Below are positions 1 through 10,769 of a stretch of DNA of 64,000 bases, piece by piece. The stretch is from Ectocarpus siliculosus (lineage: Eukaryota > Sar > Phaeophyceae > Ectocarpales > Ectocarpaceae). The stretch is from positions 3,413,769 through 3,477,768 of the forward strand of contig FN649749.1 in the NCBI GenBank assembly GCA_000310025.1, written 5' to 3'. The first letter of the stretch is position 1. Each line of letters begins with the position of its first letter. The position numbers and the translations under genes are program-made. The notes under the pieces were generated by a model, which saw only the letters and a list, made by a program, of their open reading frames with translations, made no database searches and was not told the DNA's origin.

Positions 1-759
1 AATGAGCGAGCATGATCCCGAAGAGGTTTCTTGGTAAATCAAACAGGAGAAAGAGAGTGAGAGAGAGATACTACGCAGAATTGTGTGTCCAGTAGCGTTT
101 GTTGCGCTACTCGGAACAGGTGGATATTACGTCCCTTGTCGGCCACCGTCTACTCTACCCCCCAAAATGAAACAGGGCTGAGACAGAAAACGACGGGGCG
201 CCGTCTACACCCCCCTTTGAACGTAAAAAAAAAAAAAAAGCGAAACCAAATGTCCGCAGAGTTTCATTGCACCAAGTCCACTACTGTCCACGTTCCTACG
301 AACTGCATGTGTTGCCACCACCAACGATCCACCCCACCCCCCAAGCCACGCACCTCCACCACCGAAATCGAAACCCCGTTTTCCCGGTTAATTGCGAGGA
401 ACGTTCCTCGAAACTTCTTGACGTCCGTTCTACGGATCGTTCCCCGAGAACACTCCGAAACAAGACGCAACACGCAGGCACACCACGCACAAAAGCACGG
501 TTGTGGCCAGAAGGTCATGACCAACACGACCGTGGTATAACTAGCCCAACTCAGCTCGCGCCACGTGCCTCTCGCCCCGTGGTTCCGTAGGGATAGTAAG
601 GACTGCCACGTTCTCCGATCCTACTTGCGTTTCCTTGGGGCGATGAATGAAAAAGAATAAAGCAACAAGCAAAATAATAATAATTGGGAAAGCCTCCGTG
701 ACCAACGGCAATCTATAATTAAGTCAACCCAGCTTTTAGTCACAAGGCAGGCGACTCCT
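1..759. other. Intergenic, no gene recognised
   Basis: Short open frames exist on both strands but none has splice-site support or family resemblance. The stretch holds an A-run near 225-240, GA-rich sequence near 50-70, and otherwise unremarkable sequence. It lies 3' of the UPRT-like gene, so part of it is probably that gene's 3' UTR; I could not place a polyadenylation site. Confidence 0.5.
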
Positions 760-3653
760 CTACCACAGCCGCCACCAGCGGCGCTTTCCGTTTGAGGAAG
801 ATTCCGCGGATCGTTCCGCGGCTCTCGCTGCCGCCTCGGCCTCCACTATGGCTTTCGCTTCGAAGTAGCGCCGCGAAAAATCTCCCACTCCCGGTACGAC
901 CTTCAACAACAAAAAATTGTACGAGAGTAACCAGCACAATTAGTAAGGTCTCTTGTTGGGCATCATTGCTAATAAATTAATACACAATCGAGCCACGAAT
1001 GGGATGAGAACCGGTCGTTTGATGACATTCGCATCGACTTCATGTGCCTTAATCTCGTGTCATACTCACGTGAATGGTCGTTTTCGGTGTGCTTGAGAGT
1101 AAATCCAGCGAAAGAGGAAAGCCAGCAGCAACAGAGCTAAACCACGTTTTGTGGGCTAGGTGGCACCAACACCAACACCATACATCCATAGCTCTTCACC
1201 CGCACGTACACATGAAGGGCGTCACAAGGACATAACCCCGCAAACACGCAGGTTGAAAAGTAGGGTAACAAGGTACACTACGCTCTCTTTGATGATATAT
1301 GTACAATTTCTTAACTACAGTTCGTGTTCGCCAAGACATGAAAATTTTGGCACAAACAAGAAAAAGAGCAAAGGTTTATTTTAGTCGGGTATACCTGGTG
1401 GTCAGATCCTCGGGTCTCGCCATCCATTGCGGAGCACACCTGTCGCGAAAAACGAGTAACAGCAATGAAACCGTAGCGTTCGGAGCGAAATTAATGTATA
1501 ACTTCGGCGTTCGTATGGTAATAGGCATCGGTCGAAACGGTAGGTTAATTAATGTAAGTTCGGCGTTCGTACGTCCATAGGCATCGGTCGAAATAATAGG
1601 TCAAGCGTTCATCACCATGGCAAGCGTGCCATACAAGTACCCCATCTCGCGGTCTTGACATCCGTTCACTACGAACTCCTTACGCCTACTCGAGTGTTAC
1701 TCCCGAGTTCTTGAACAACACCTGCAGATATGTAGAAAAAAAAACTGGCCGTGTTTCACGTGTCTGAATATTCTCAACACGCCCTCCGTGGAGACTGTCG
1801 TCACGACACATGTCCAATGTAGTCACACACTCACCACTCTCATGTCCTCCGCCTCCTCCGTGAGCGCCTCGAGGGCGTCCTTGCTGATGACAACGCTAAC
1901 CAGAGTAACGTTCTCGTCTTCAACACCGGCCTGCTCCAGCCTCTCCAGGGCCGCCAATACCGGTTGGGCGTAACCGACCTAATCCAAAAAAAAAAAAAAC
2001 ATCCACGTGTCATTTGAAGGCGTCCGCGTTAGTTGGAACGGTGCGTGAGGATGTTTGAAGGTACCGAGCAAGGGGCCTGGGAACGGTTCTTAATGTGAAC
2101 ATGACAACAACAACGACTATTTCGGGACGAAGATGTTCGGTGCTTCAGCTCCCGACATTTCGAAGCCGAGAGGTGAAGCGCGTCACCAACCTTGTAGTAC
2201 CGCCGTAGGTGATATGACACAAGATACCACACCCCCTGGACTGATTTTCAAAGATCGACTACTCCACACAGTCTAAAGAGTGGCGGCGGTGAAGATGATG
2301 GCGGGAGGCGTTGTAACCGTCTCGTCGAGATCCTTCCGGAAACGTATCATTTGATTTTGGCACCCTCTCCGTCGTGGAGTAGTCTTGCGTTCAAAAACGG
2401 TCCAGGGGGTGTGGTATCTTGTGTGTCAAATGCGGTACAACTGAAATCGACAACACTACCAGAAGTGGGGACGGTCGTCAACAGCCACGGAAGGTACAAC
2501 ATGTAGCGTGCACCAGACACTCAAAAACAAAAATTCAGCAGAGTGTAAACAAATCCCGGCAGGGCAATGCCGGAACCCCAATCTGGAGGACAAAAAAGCG
2601 GATCCAAACCGCCATCTCGGGAGCTATCTATGGCAAGTAGCACCCGCAATCTCCAGCAGAGAACAACCACCACAAAAGCAACCAAGACCCACAGCCTTCA
2701 GCAAGAGAACGAAGAAAACAAGCCGCAGGCTCACCACGGGAGCCAGCAGCAAGATCTGCTTCCCCTGCATGTCCCGCGGAAGTTCCCTAGAAGAACCCCG
2801 TGTGAGGCACCTCACTTGGAGGGAACCCCTCTCGAAGGACGGGAACGCCGCGTCCAGCTCCATGTCGAAAACCCCGCACGGCTCGTTCTCCAGGTACAGG
2901 GAAATGGCGCACACGTTTACGTCATCTTCCGGCAGAACGCCCTGCCAAAAATGTGCAGTGTAATTGTTGATGTTTCGAGTTGGACGGACTGAGCCGTAGG
3001 AGGCGAGCAGGGAATAAACGCCCTGCAAATACGCACATGTGCGGCGTAAGTGTTGACGTTTCGAGTTGGGCCGACTACGCCGTAAGAAAGCTAAAAGCCG
3101 TGCAATACGGCAGATATGCGTAGATGCGATGTAATATAATTGTTGCCGTTTCGAGTTGGACGGACTGGGCCGTAGGTAAGTAGGGAACCGCCGCTGGTGG
3201 TCGGCACACATGGGGTTGCACTCATGTGTGAAGTAATTACGCTCCCCCTGACATGTAACGCCACGCTTACGGCAACAAGAAAAATCGCTGGCTGAGTCCC
3301 TATGGCCCCAGTCTCAGGTGCAAGCATGCTCGTAGTCGTATCTTAACGAGTGACGTACTGGCTGCGCTCACTTCAACGAAAAGCGTTCGCGTATGCTTGT
3401 TGTTACGGTCAGGTTAAGGTGACGTCAGCATACGCCAGCGGGTACGATCATGTTCAACGGTGGTGCAAGAAACGAGACACTTGCGTTATACCAACACACC
3501 AATCGATACACAGGCCGTGTTATGATAGCGGGAGTGTTCAAGGGAAAATAATGTTCCTAATATGCAGGAAAAAAAAATACAAACAAGTAAGACCGTTCGT
3601 TGCTTCCTTTGTTGCCTTAAGTGTACAATTAAACATGAGCATTCATGGCCTGG

Positions 3654-3697
<44 letters not shown>

Positions 3698-5085
3698 GTC
3701 TGTCTGTCTCCTACTGGTCTCTCTCTCTCTGCCTCTGTCTGTGTGTGTCTTGGCTGGCTGGCTGTTTCTCTCTTTCTCCCTCTGTCTCTGTCTCTGTTCC
3801 CCCCTCCCTCTATTCTCTCTATTTCCTCCACCACTGATCTCTCTCTCTCTCTGCTGACTGCTTACCGCCATCATAACTCTCGCAGGGGTGGCAAACACCG
3901 CCTCATCGTCGTTGGGAAACCCCATATCGGCGAAGTCCAGCAGCTGGCGCATGAGCCTGTTGGCCGCAGACAGGAAGGCGCCCCCATCGGTCTCGACGTT
4001 CCGGACGACGCTCATCAAGCCCTGTTGCAGCATCCAGACAAGCCAGCAATGTGTTGGAAGAGCAGATAGAAAAACAAAATCACTTGTGCACGGTTGCAAG
4101 CGCGATGGCTTGCGGGTACAGCAGTAACACGAGTCTCACGTGGTTGTGGTTGTTGGTGTGGCTGTTGGTGTTGTCATTACTTGCCCTTACATAATTCTGG
4201 CATTCAAACCTTTCTTATCTTTGACCAGGAATCTAAACGTGTTGTGAGGCACTAAAAATGCGACACCCGGGGGGGCTTTTTTTCTTTCTACAGAACACAA
4301 GGTACAAGCACAATATTTTAACATAGACCAACCGACAAACATACTAGCGCTGGCACGTCCCTCCCTATGTATCATGTATACGAACACCGTTCACTCCTTC
4401 CGATGTCAGACTTGGCTCTCTTGTCTCCGGACGCCGTTCTCGAGAGCAAGAAACCCCGGCACCAACTTTGTCGCAAACACAAAAGAATACGCACCAACAT
4501 ACACACAAGGCAGTCCACGGCAGTCTAAACCCACACGAACAATACACGCCGACCCAGCAGAAACGATGACGCACCAGGACCGGCGAGTCCTCGATGGTCT
4601 CTAGGATCGTCAGGTTCGGATGCTTGGTCTTCCACATCTCGGCCTTAATGCCCACGCCAACGGCCTGGCCGGGCTCGTAGGGGTCGTCGACGCCATCCGC
4701 AGAGGAACACCCCGCCACGGAGGTGCTACCGCCTCCGAAAGAGTTCAACTGAAGTGAACGGCGGTGAAGGCGGCAACAGCAGCAGAGCAGGCGCGATGAA
4801 AAAGGGATTTAGTTAGGCCTCGAGATGCTGTACTGAGGCGTCCCCACTTCCAAAGACAGCGGCTATCAAGTGATGGAATGCAGGGTCGCCTCGAGGGCAA
4901 GCCGCAGCACACGCGATTCATGGATAACATACCGCTGCGGCTGCTGCCGAAGCGGCAGCTAATGTCGCCGCCGCCGCCGCCGCCGCTAGCGCCGATCCTT
5001 TGCTCCCCTCATTCGGCGGTGCTGCTGTTCTCAGCCTGGTCCTAACGATGCCCACACCCGTCGAGGCAGCTCGCCTTGACGCCAT
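760..5085 (-). CDS. Uracil phosphoribosyltransferase-like protein, six exons
   Basis: Exons on the minus strand, in reading order: 4933-5085, 4575-4748, 3866-4021, 2816-2941, 1835-1978, 760-900. All five introns are phase 0 with GT-AG ends, giving about 297 residues, close to human UPRT (309). I chose the ATG at 5085 because it gives an Arg/Ala-rich N-terminus starting MASRRAAST, which looks like an organelle transit peptide followed by a poly-Ala linker; the frame stays open upstream, so an earlier start is possible. Residues resembling the family run from HPNLTILETIED through ANRLMRQLLDF to VLAALERLEQAGV, and the C-terminal exon carries VVPGVGDFSRRYF, close to the uracil-binding PG.GDFGDRYFGT segment. 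UPRT makes UMP from uracil and PRPP in pyrimidine salvage. The PRPP loop normally written D..LATG is not visible, and about a dozen residues before VVPG are missing, so either a small exon was overlooked or the protein is catalytically altered. A Cys-rich exon-like segment at about 5690-5775 may lie upstream. Confidence 0.66.
1489..1603. repeat. Tandem repeat, 58-bp period, two copies
   Basis: Two adjacent copies begin at 1489 and 1547. Both start aattaatgta, then share ttcggcgttcgta and aggcatcggtcgaaa. They lie in the last intron of the UPRT-like gene. No coding role is apparent. Confidence 0.7.
2197..2438. mobile_element. MITE-like element with long terminal inverted repeats
   Basis: The left end reads gacacaagataccacacccc and the right end is its reverse complement. 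With some mismatches the inverted similarity extends over about 50 bases on each side (to ctactccac) and outward to gtaccgc/gcggtac. The interior contains ccgtctcgtcgaga and ttccggaaacg, which recur at 31670-31720 and, inverted, at 41695-41735. There is no coding capacity. It sits in an intron of the UPRT-like gene and is a non-autonomous DNA element by structure; no target-site duplication was established. Confidence 0.72.
2942..3190. repeat. Tandem repeat in intron, period 86-90 bp, three copies
   Basis: Copies begin near 2961, 3047 and 3137. Each contains tgttg.cgtttcgagttgg (or its close variant) followed by cgtaag or cgtagg. The array starts immediately beside the 3' splice site of the exon at 2816-2941, so the copies carry degenerate versions of sequence next to the acceptor. 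Confidence 0.68.
3656..3860. repeat. CT-rich microsatellite tract
   Basis: Almost pure (tc)n from about 3656 to 3692, then (tctg)n and imperfect CT-rich sequence up to 3860, directly before the donor of the UPRT-like exon at 3866-4021 (minus strand). Open frames here are low-complexity Ser/Leu or Arg/Glu strings and are not genes. Confidence 0.9.
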
Positions 5086-6998
5086 GACTGTACCCGTCTG
5101 GGGCCAGGCTGCGCTTCTAACGACACACACAGCCGCAGCAGTACGGCAAGAGCGGGCGTGGGGCAGCCCGAAAGGCATAAGGGGGGGGGGGGGGCGGAGA
5201 CAGACAGCACACACGGCGGGTTGACATTCATTGTGGCGGCAAGGAGTAGAGTTGAAGGGGCACCAATCGCGACGATTCGGCAGTCAATACATTGGAGACA
5301 AAAGTAGCAACAATCAGGACCGTATTATTATAAGTAACACCTCTTGTCTCGTGCACAACCTTGCAAACACACATCAGAAAATGTGGAAGGAGAGGCACCC
5401 GCTCAACAGATCTCGGCGGGTTGCTGCGGTGCATGACGAACACAGGCAAGAGATGCCTGCGTTAAAATAGTACCTATGGTTTTGATTCCCACAAGACACT
5501 CAGCGACCTCTACTGGGAGACAGTACGAGTTTACCAGTTGTATGCACCGTTTACCTGGATTGCTTTCACATTCCCGATGCGGGTATCGCCTGTTGTTGCA
5601 CGTTGTATGAAACAGGCGGTGGAACTAAAGTTACGAGATACGACCACACAGAGACAGAGCCCTCTCTTGTTGCTCAACCCCTCACATGCAATGCCATCTT
5701 CGGGCGGAACCCCTTCCAGCAGCAGTAGCAGCATGAAGCGTCCGCGTAGCGCTCATCGCAAGGTATGCACTTGCTGAAATGCACACATCAATGGTTGGGG
5801 CTCCGGCGAATGATGTACGTGTGCAGGCACGTTGACAGTACATACCCCGGTTGGAATAATCAGCGTCACCCCGCCAGTCACGAGGCAGTATATATATATT
5901 TTTTTGAGTCACAGTAAGGGGTTGCGTCGGAACACGCAGGTGACAGAAACAGGGGACAGGAACTGACCGTCGACCCCTAAGCGCAGGGGGAGGGAGGGCG
6001 AGAGATTGGGTCTCGAGTCTCGGGCACGACCAACCTACAACACGTGCACCAAACTCCCGTTCCCACCTGTTTCCCCGCACACACCTCGGGGAGCGTGTGC
6101 GCTCGGCGTCTTCAACCTCCTCCTGTTACAAGTAGTTCCTGCGGAAAATTGTAATTGTTGTCCCCGGCATCATCACATCGGCAAGCTGACGTTGGAGGGA
6201 GCGGGAAACTCTGCCGAAAAATGGATCTGGCGCATACTTCCCGCTATTGGAAATCGTACAGAGAGAGCAAGGTACGCGCACGACACCCAGCCGGTGCCTC
6301 ACCATGGCGATTATGTAGATGCATCCGCGTTTTTTTTGTTTGGTAGGCGCTGCCTTCAGCATTAAAGAGCCAACACATCGGGTTATGTAGAGCGCCGAAT
6401 TTTTGTCTGGCATCACAAAAAAGGAGGCGACCACAACATAGCTGTCTGTTTGTGCTCTGGGGTGAGAGCAAAAAAAGAGAACAAGAACCGCGTCGGGATT
6501 TTTCCGAGCGTTGTTCACCTCCTGCCGCTACTAGCAGGGAGCACGGCGGTTGCCCGTTCAGCCAGACAGACCACACGCCTTCGACCCGTGCGTTTTTCGC
6601 TTCCTCCTCTTTCCCTTTTTCATCAACGTGTGTTGAATAGTATTGGAGTAAAAGGACGAGCAAAAAGAGTGTCGAAAGTTATTACAATAGCATAACCGCA
6701 GCAGTGGCATGCACTTGGCGTTGCAGTGCACCAAGCGAAGTTGATTACTTTGGTGAAATTGTGATTCGCATAATTGTACAGGGGCAATCAAGCGATGTTT
6801 GGGGACACACAAGCATAGACCGCGATGCCGACGATCGCATGTCGGCAGATGTAGAAGGGCATGAATCTACTACGCCCAAACCCGCCACACTTTCATCCCA
6901 AGGTTAAGTTTATTCACCGGCCGGCGTGTTGAATCAAAACTTCTGTTTTTTTTTTGTTTTTTTCTTAATATTTTTTCTTGATACTAAAAAATAGAGTA

Positions 6999-7050
6999 GG
7001 ACACAACGAATCCATCTGTCTATAGAAAAGAGTCGGACAGATTGTTCCAA
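6999..7050 (+). repeat. Dispersed repeat copy, cgaatccatct family
   Basis: Contains acacaacgaatccatctgtc followed by tagaaaagagtc, preceded by a long T-rich stretch. The same arrangement occurs at 12069-12131, 14746-14818 and 51282-51340. It has no coding potential and is probably the end of a dispersed transposable element. Confidence 0.6.
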
Positions 7051-8625
7051 TCTTCCAGTTGCAGGCGTCGGGCGGATGTTCGTTTTTCGGAACAGCCGCT
7101 TTCTTACGCTACAGCAGTAGGTCCAACACTCTTTTGTCGACGTTGTTTTCGGTTTACTCAAGGTAATACAGCAGTATGTCTTCACTGCTGTATCGCCATC
7201 ATCTTTATTTTCCGATAAACCTGCGGAACCTCTGTGTGTCGTGATGTTGGTATGTATCTTACAGCAGGATGCATAGGTGATACCAGGTACATATGCATAT
7301 CTCTAAGTAGCGCTCCCACTCTAAATGAAACTGCAGCAGTTTCACCTCTGCCTATGAAACGAGGCTTCATGGTGTACCGCCGGAAAACAACAAGCGGACC
7401 TCTCACAGCTACTACTACACCTTTTTTTTTTCTCGTTGTCTTCACTTCAAATCAGCGCTCTGCACTCAGCGCTCTGCACTCCTATTTTTATGCTATGCAT
7501 ACTTGTATGCATGTATGCATACGTGTTTTGTAAAGATGAAGTGAAAATATTTTTAGCGGAGGAAACAAACAATGCGGGTGTGTGGTGTCTGTGTTTTACG
7601 GTGTGTGTGTCTGAAGGTCCGCTGCAGGAGGTGGTGCTACGCCGCAGTAGTTGACAAACCACGTGCCGAGCTGACGTATGTTGCTTGATACCTCCGGCCC
7701 AATGGCCGTCCCATGATATGTATGCATACGCAAGCATGACTTCCGCTGCTGCTGCTGCTGTCTCGTGTTGTTCACAGACTTTTCGGGTTTATCCACATGG
7801 TAGCACATACTTTCGACTTTGTTGGGTACGCCCAACGTACGCATAATTTGTCTTGGGCTTTATTTGTCACCCATACGGCGGCGGTATGCATCCGGCCCTT
7901 TTCTTATTCTCAAACAGCAGCAGCAGCTGTAATAATTCCGCCTTTCTTCTTTCGGGTTGTCTTTGCGCTCGACCCACAACAGCTACCTACGTACATGTAC
8001 CAGTTTGCAGCATATTTTATCGCATCTGCTTTGGTGATGTTTCTCCAGTCACAGCAGTTGTTGTTTTGGTCTCTTCACGTGTGTAAGTACCCTTTCTGGT
8101 ACTGCTGGATCTAGTAGTGGTAGCCTGCCTTCTGACTGTAACCACGGAAAGACGTCTGGACCGGTGCGAAAATTTTGAAGGTACTGGGTGGAGACCGGAA
8201 ACGGTTTTAATGGTGTGAAGGCAGCAACACTTCATCCAGGGCGTTGATGAACCCTTGGTCACGTCATCGCGTTGTGTAAGGCCATGTCCATCCCGTTTTC
8301 GGCCCCACTCCCATACATAGGGGTCCAACAAAAAGAAATGAAATTGTTTCGCGCGAAGCGCGAAAAAAGAAGGGTCGGAGAGAGACATCAAAGCAAGCGT
8401 AGATAGATATGGATCGAGCCTACACCAACCACCCCACGTAGGTCACCAGTGCGCACGCTCACACCTCACCCGATACCACCAGTCAGGCAGGGGATGAATG
8501 GGAGCGCTGTTTAACTCTCATCCATCATCAGCTCAGGGGCAGCAGTGCTGCTGGTGGTTGCTGCCGCTGCTGCTGCTGCTGTGCATGGGTGCGCACTTGC
8601 TTTCTTCGCTTTCGCTACTCGCAGA

Positions 8626-9130
8626 GGGCAACGGGCTCTAAAGATTGGCCCGGACCCCTTCCACGACGTGTGTGTTTGGCCGCCCTTGGCTTACAACGCT
8701 GTGTACGTCTCACTTGTCTCTGTTTCTGGGGTGCGTCTGTTGTGGAAGCAAAGATCGGCCGGCAGACGAAGAGACCGCAGGCAGAGATCTGACTTGTGTG
8801 CACTCGCATGTTCCCTCGCTGACGCTGCTAGCAGTAGGCATCGGGGTCTAAAAATAGCTTCCGACGCCAGCCATGATGTGTGCCTTTCGCCGGCCTTGGC
8901 CTACCGCAGTGTGTAGGCCTCGTTTTCTCTGTTGTGGGGATGCGTCTGTGCGGGAAGCTCCAAAGATCGGTAGGTTGAGGGTGATGCGGACGGACCGCGG
9001 ATTGACTTGCGTCGTCACTTGCTTGTGCTGCCGACAGCAGGCAACGGGCTGCAAGAGTCATACCCAACGCCTCCCATTATGTGTGCCTTTGGCTGCCCTT
9101 GGCCTACAGCAGTCCGTATACTGCTGTGCT
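8626..9130 (+). repeat. Degenerate tandem repeat, about 200-215 bp, two and a half copies
   Basis: Copies begin near 8626, 8835 and 9040. Each starts with gcaacgggct or gcatcggggtct, followed by ccac/ccat.atgtgtg, then cgcccttggc/ggccttggcctac and (first two) gatgcgtctgtg or ggtgcgtctgttgtgg. The open frame across it (8545-8916) is only the translation of the repeat. Confidence 0.6.
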
Positions 9131-10769
9131 GGTCGTCTCGTATGTTGTCTACGTGATGTGTGTGGTGCTGCTCTACACGAGGATTCGGTGATTCTGCCGA
9201 GAGCATCGTGCCCATCGCCCAATCATCTGTCTCTGTCTTACAAAATGTCTTACAAACTCGACGGGTGATTGGTGGGAGATGGGCATCTACCCGGCTCTAC
9301 CCCTCTAAGACATAGATAATTGTTAGAAGTTCTTCCGTGTCTTACAAAAAAAATGCCCTATATATGGGTACAAGTACTCTGCCTCGTTTTCACTCTTGAA
9401 CGTTTATGATCACAAGTTTTTAGGTGAGGAGGAGGAGGCATTACGACCCCTATCCTATAGCGAAGATAACAGCCACAAGGGGCACCAACCACAGTCAAGA
9501 TTCAGGAATGAATCCGGCATCTCCTGTCGCCTTTTGTCCGGAGACTCTCGTCGCTCTCCTAATTCCTCCGCTGGGCGGGTGAACCACCTTGAGACTGCCG
9601 TCTACCAACTAACTACCTGGAAGGTTGTTCCATTTGGCATTTGGGCGAGTTTTTCAAGTTCTCGATGTAAAATAATGTCGAAATCATGAAACCGCGAAGG
9701 GGTTCTGCAGATCCCGATGGAAAGTTGAACCCTCCGTTCTCTGTTGTTGCTTGCCCAAGTTCTCAAATACGCATGCATATATTGAGCTGCGTCATAACCT
9801 GTAGGATGCGCGGAGCTCGCAGCACCGCGGGCGGCATCGAGTACGCGTGTCTCACGCCTACCGATGCAACGTATCTATCTCCGAATCGAATCGCAATCGC
9901 AATAACCGGAGGGGAGGGAGGATTGACCACACACAACTCGGCCGTCACGCGTGCGTGCTGATATGCTGTACTGCTGTATAGACTTACCACGTCACGAGAC
10001 TTCAAGAATTTATTTACTATTTGAGAACCTAGATTTTTTGGCACAAAGAAGCGCCGGTGATGATGCAGCTGCTGCCCGTTCTAGGAAGCACTGCACATCG
10101 AAGAGGGTTTGGGGAGTACATATGGAGACAAGATCAATTATTTCGGGCGCAAGCGCCTTGCAGTCGACGCTCTTTGGCCATGTGCAAAAATCGCCAAAGT
10201 TGGGGGAGTCGAACTCAAGGCGGGTAAGCTCACGGACAGAAGTCTGTCCCCCAGCACACACGCGGCCCACTCTTCGATACAACCTGTGTTGAAAAACTCC
10301 TTTCTCAACAGCAAAAAAACAACGAATAGCCTTGGTGCCAGGTGTCAGTCAGTGCAGCCCGGCTTCTGTATGAGCGAAATCGTGTACGGAGGAACAGTTC
10401 TTCTACGAATCCTCTCACACTTGCCACTGTTCTGGCAAATTTAATTAAGCAATTTTCGGTTTTTAGGATACGATAGGATACGATATATATATAGGAGACG
10501 ATATCAACGTTGTTTCGCAAGCCTTATGTCAGAACTCCGGCAGCACTCAAAACGGGTTTGCATTTCGACCTCACACACGTTTTCGCGCCACACAGAATTC
10601 TAGACGGGCTACATACTACGCGTGAGTCGTGCACCGCCGGGTGGGTCTGTACCGCGTGCACGTACGTAGCACGAGACAGACACATGCTGTAGGATTCTCT
10701 CACCACGCCCGCCCACTGTCAACTACTACCCTCCCCCCCCGCCCCCGCCCCCGGGTGATATCGAAACAG

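Larger units (their letters stand above)
5086..10769. other. Long stretch without a recognised gene
   Basis: No exon with family resemblance was found on either strand. It holds a degenerate tandem repeat at 8626-9130, a dispersed repeat copy near 6999-7050, SINE-related sequence near 7436-7470, and several tatgcatac palindromes around 7495-7520. One exon-like start, ATG at about 6223 reading MDLAHTSRYWKSYRESK followed by a gtacgc donor, is in the right phase to join the C2 gene at 10770 but would need a 4.5-kb intron. I therefore leave it unassigned. Confidence 0.4.

Noticed and set aside
3350-4069. 239-codon plus-strand open frame
   Set aside because: Mostly a CT microsatellite and the antisense of a UPRT-like exon.
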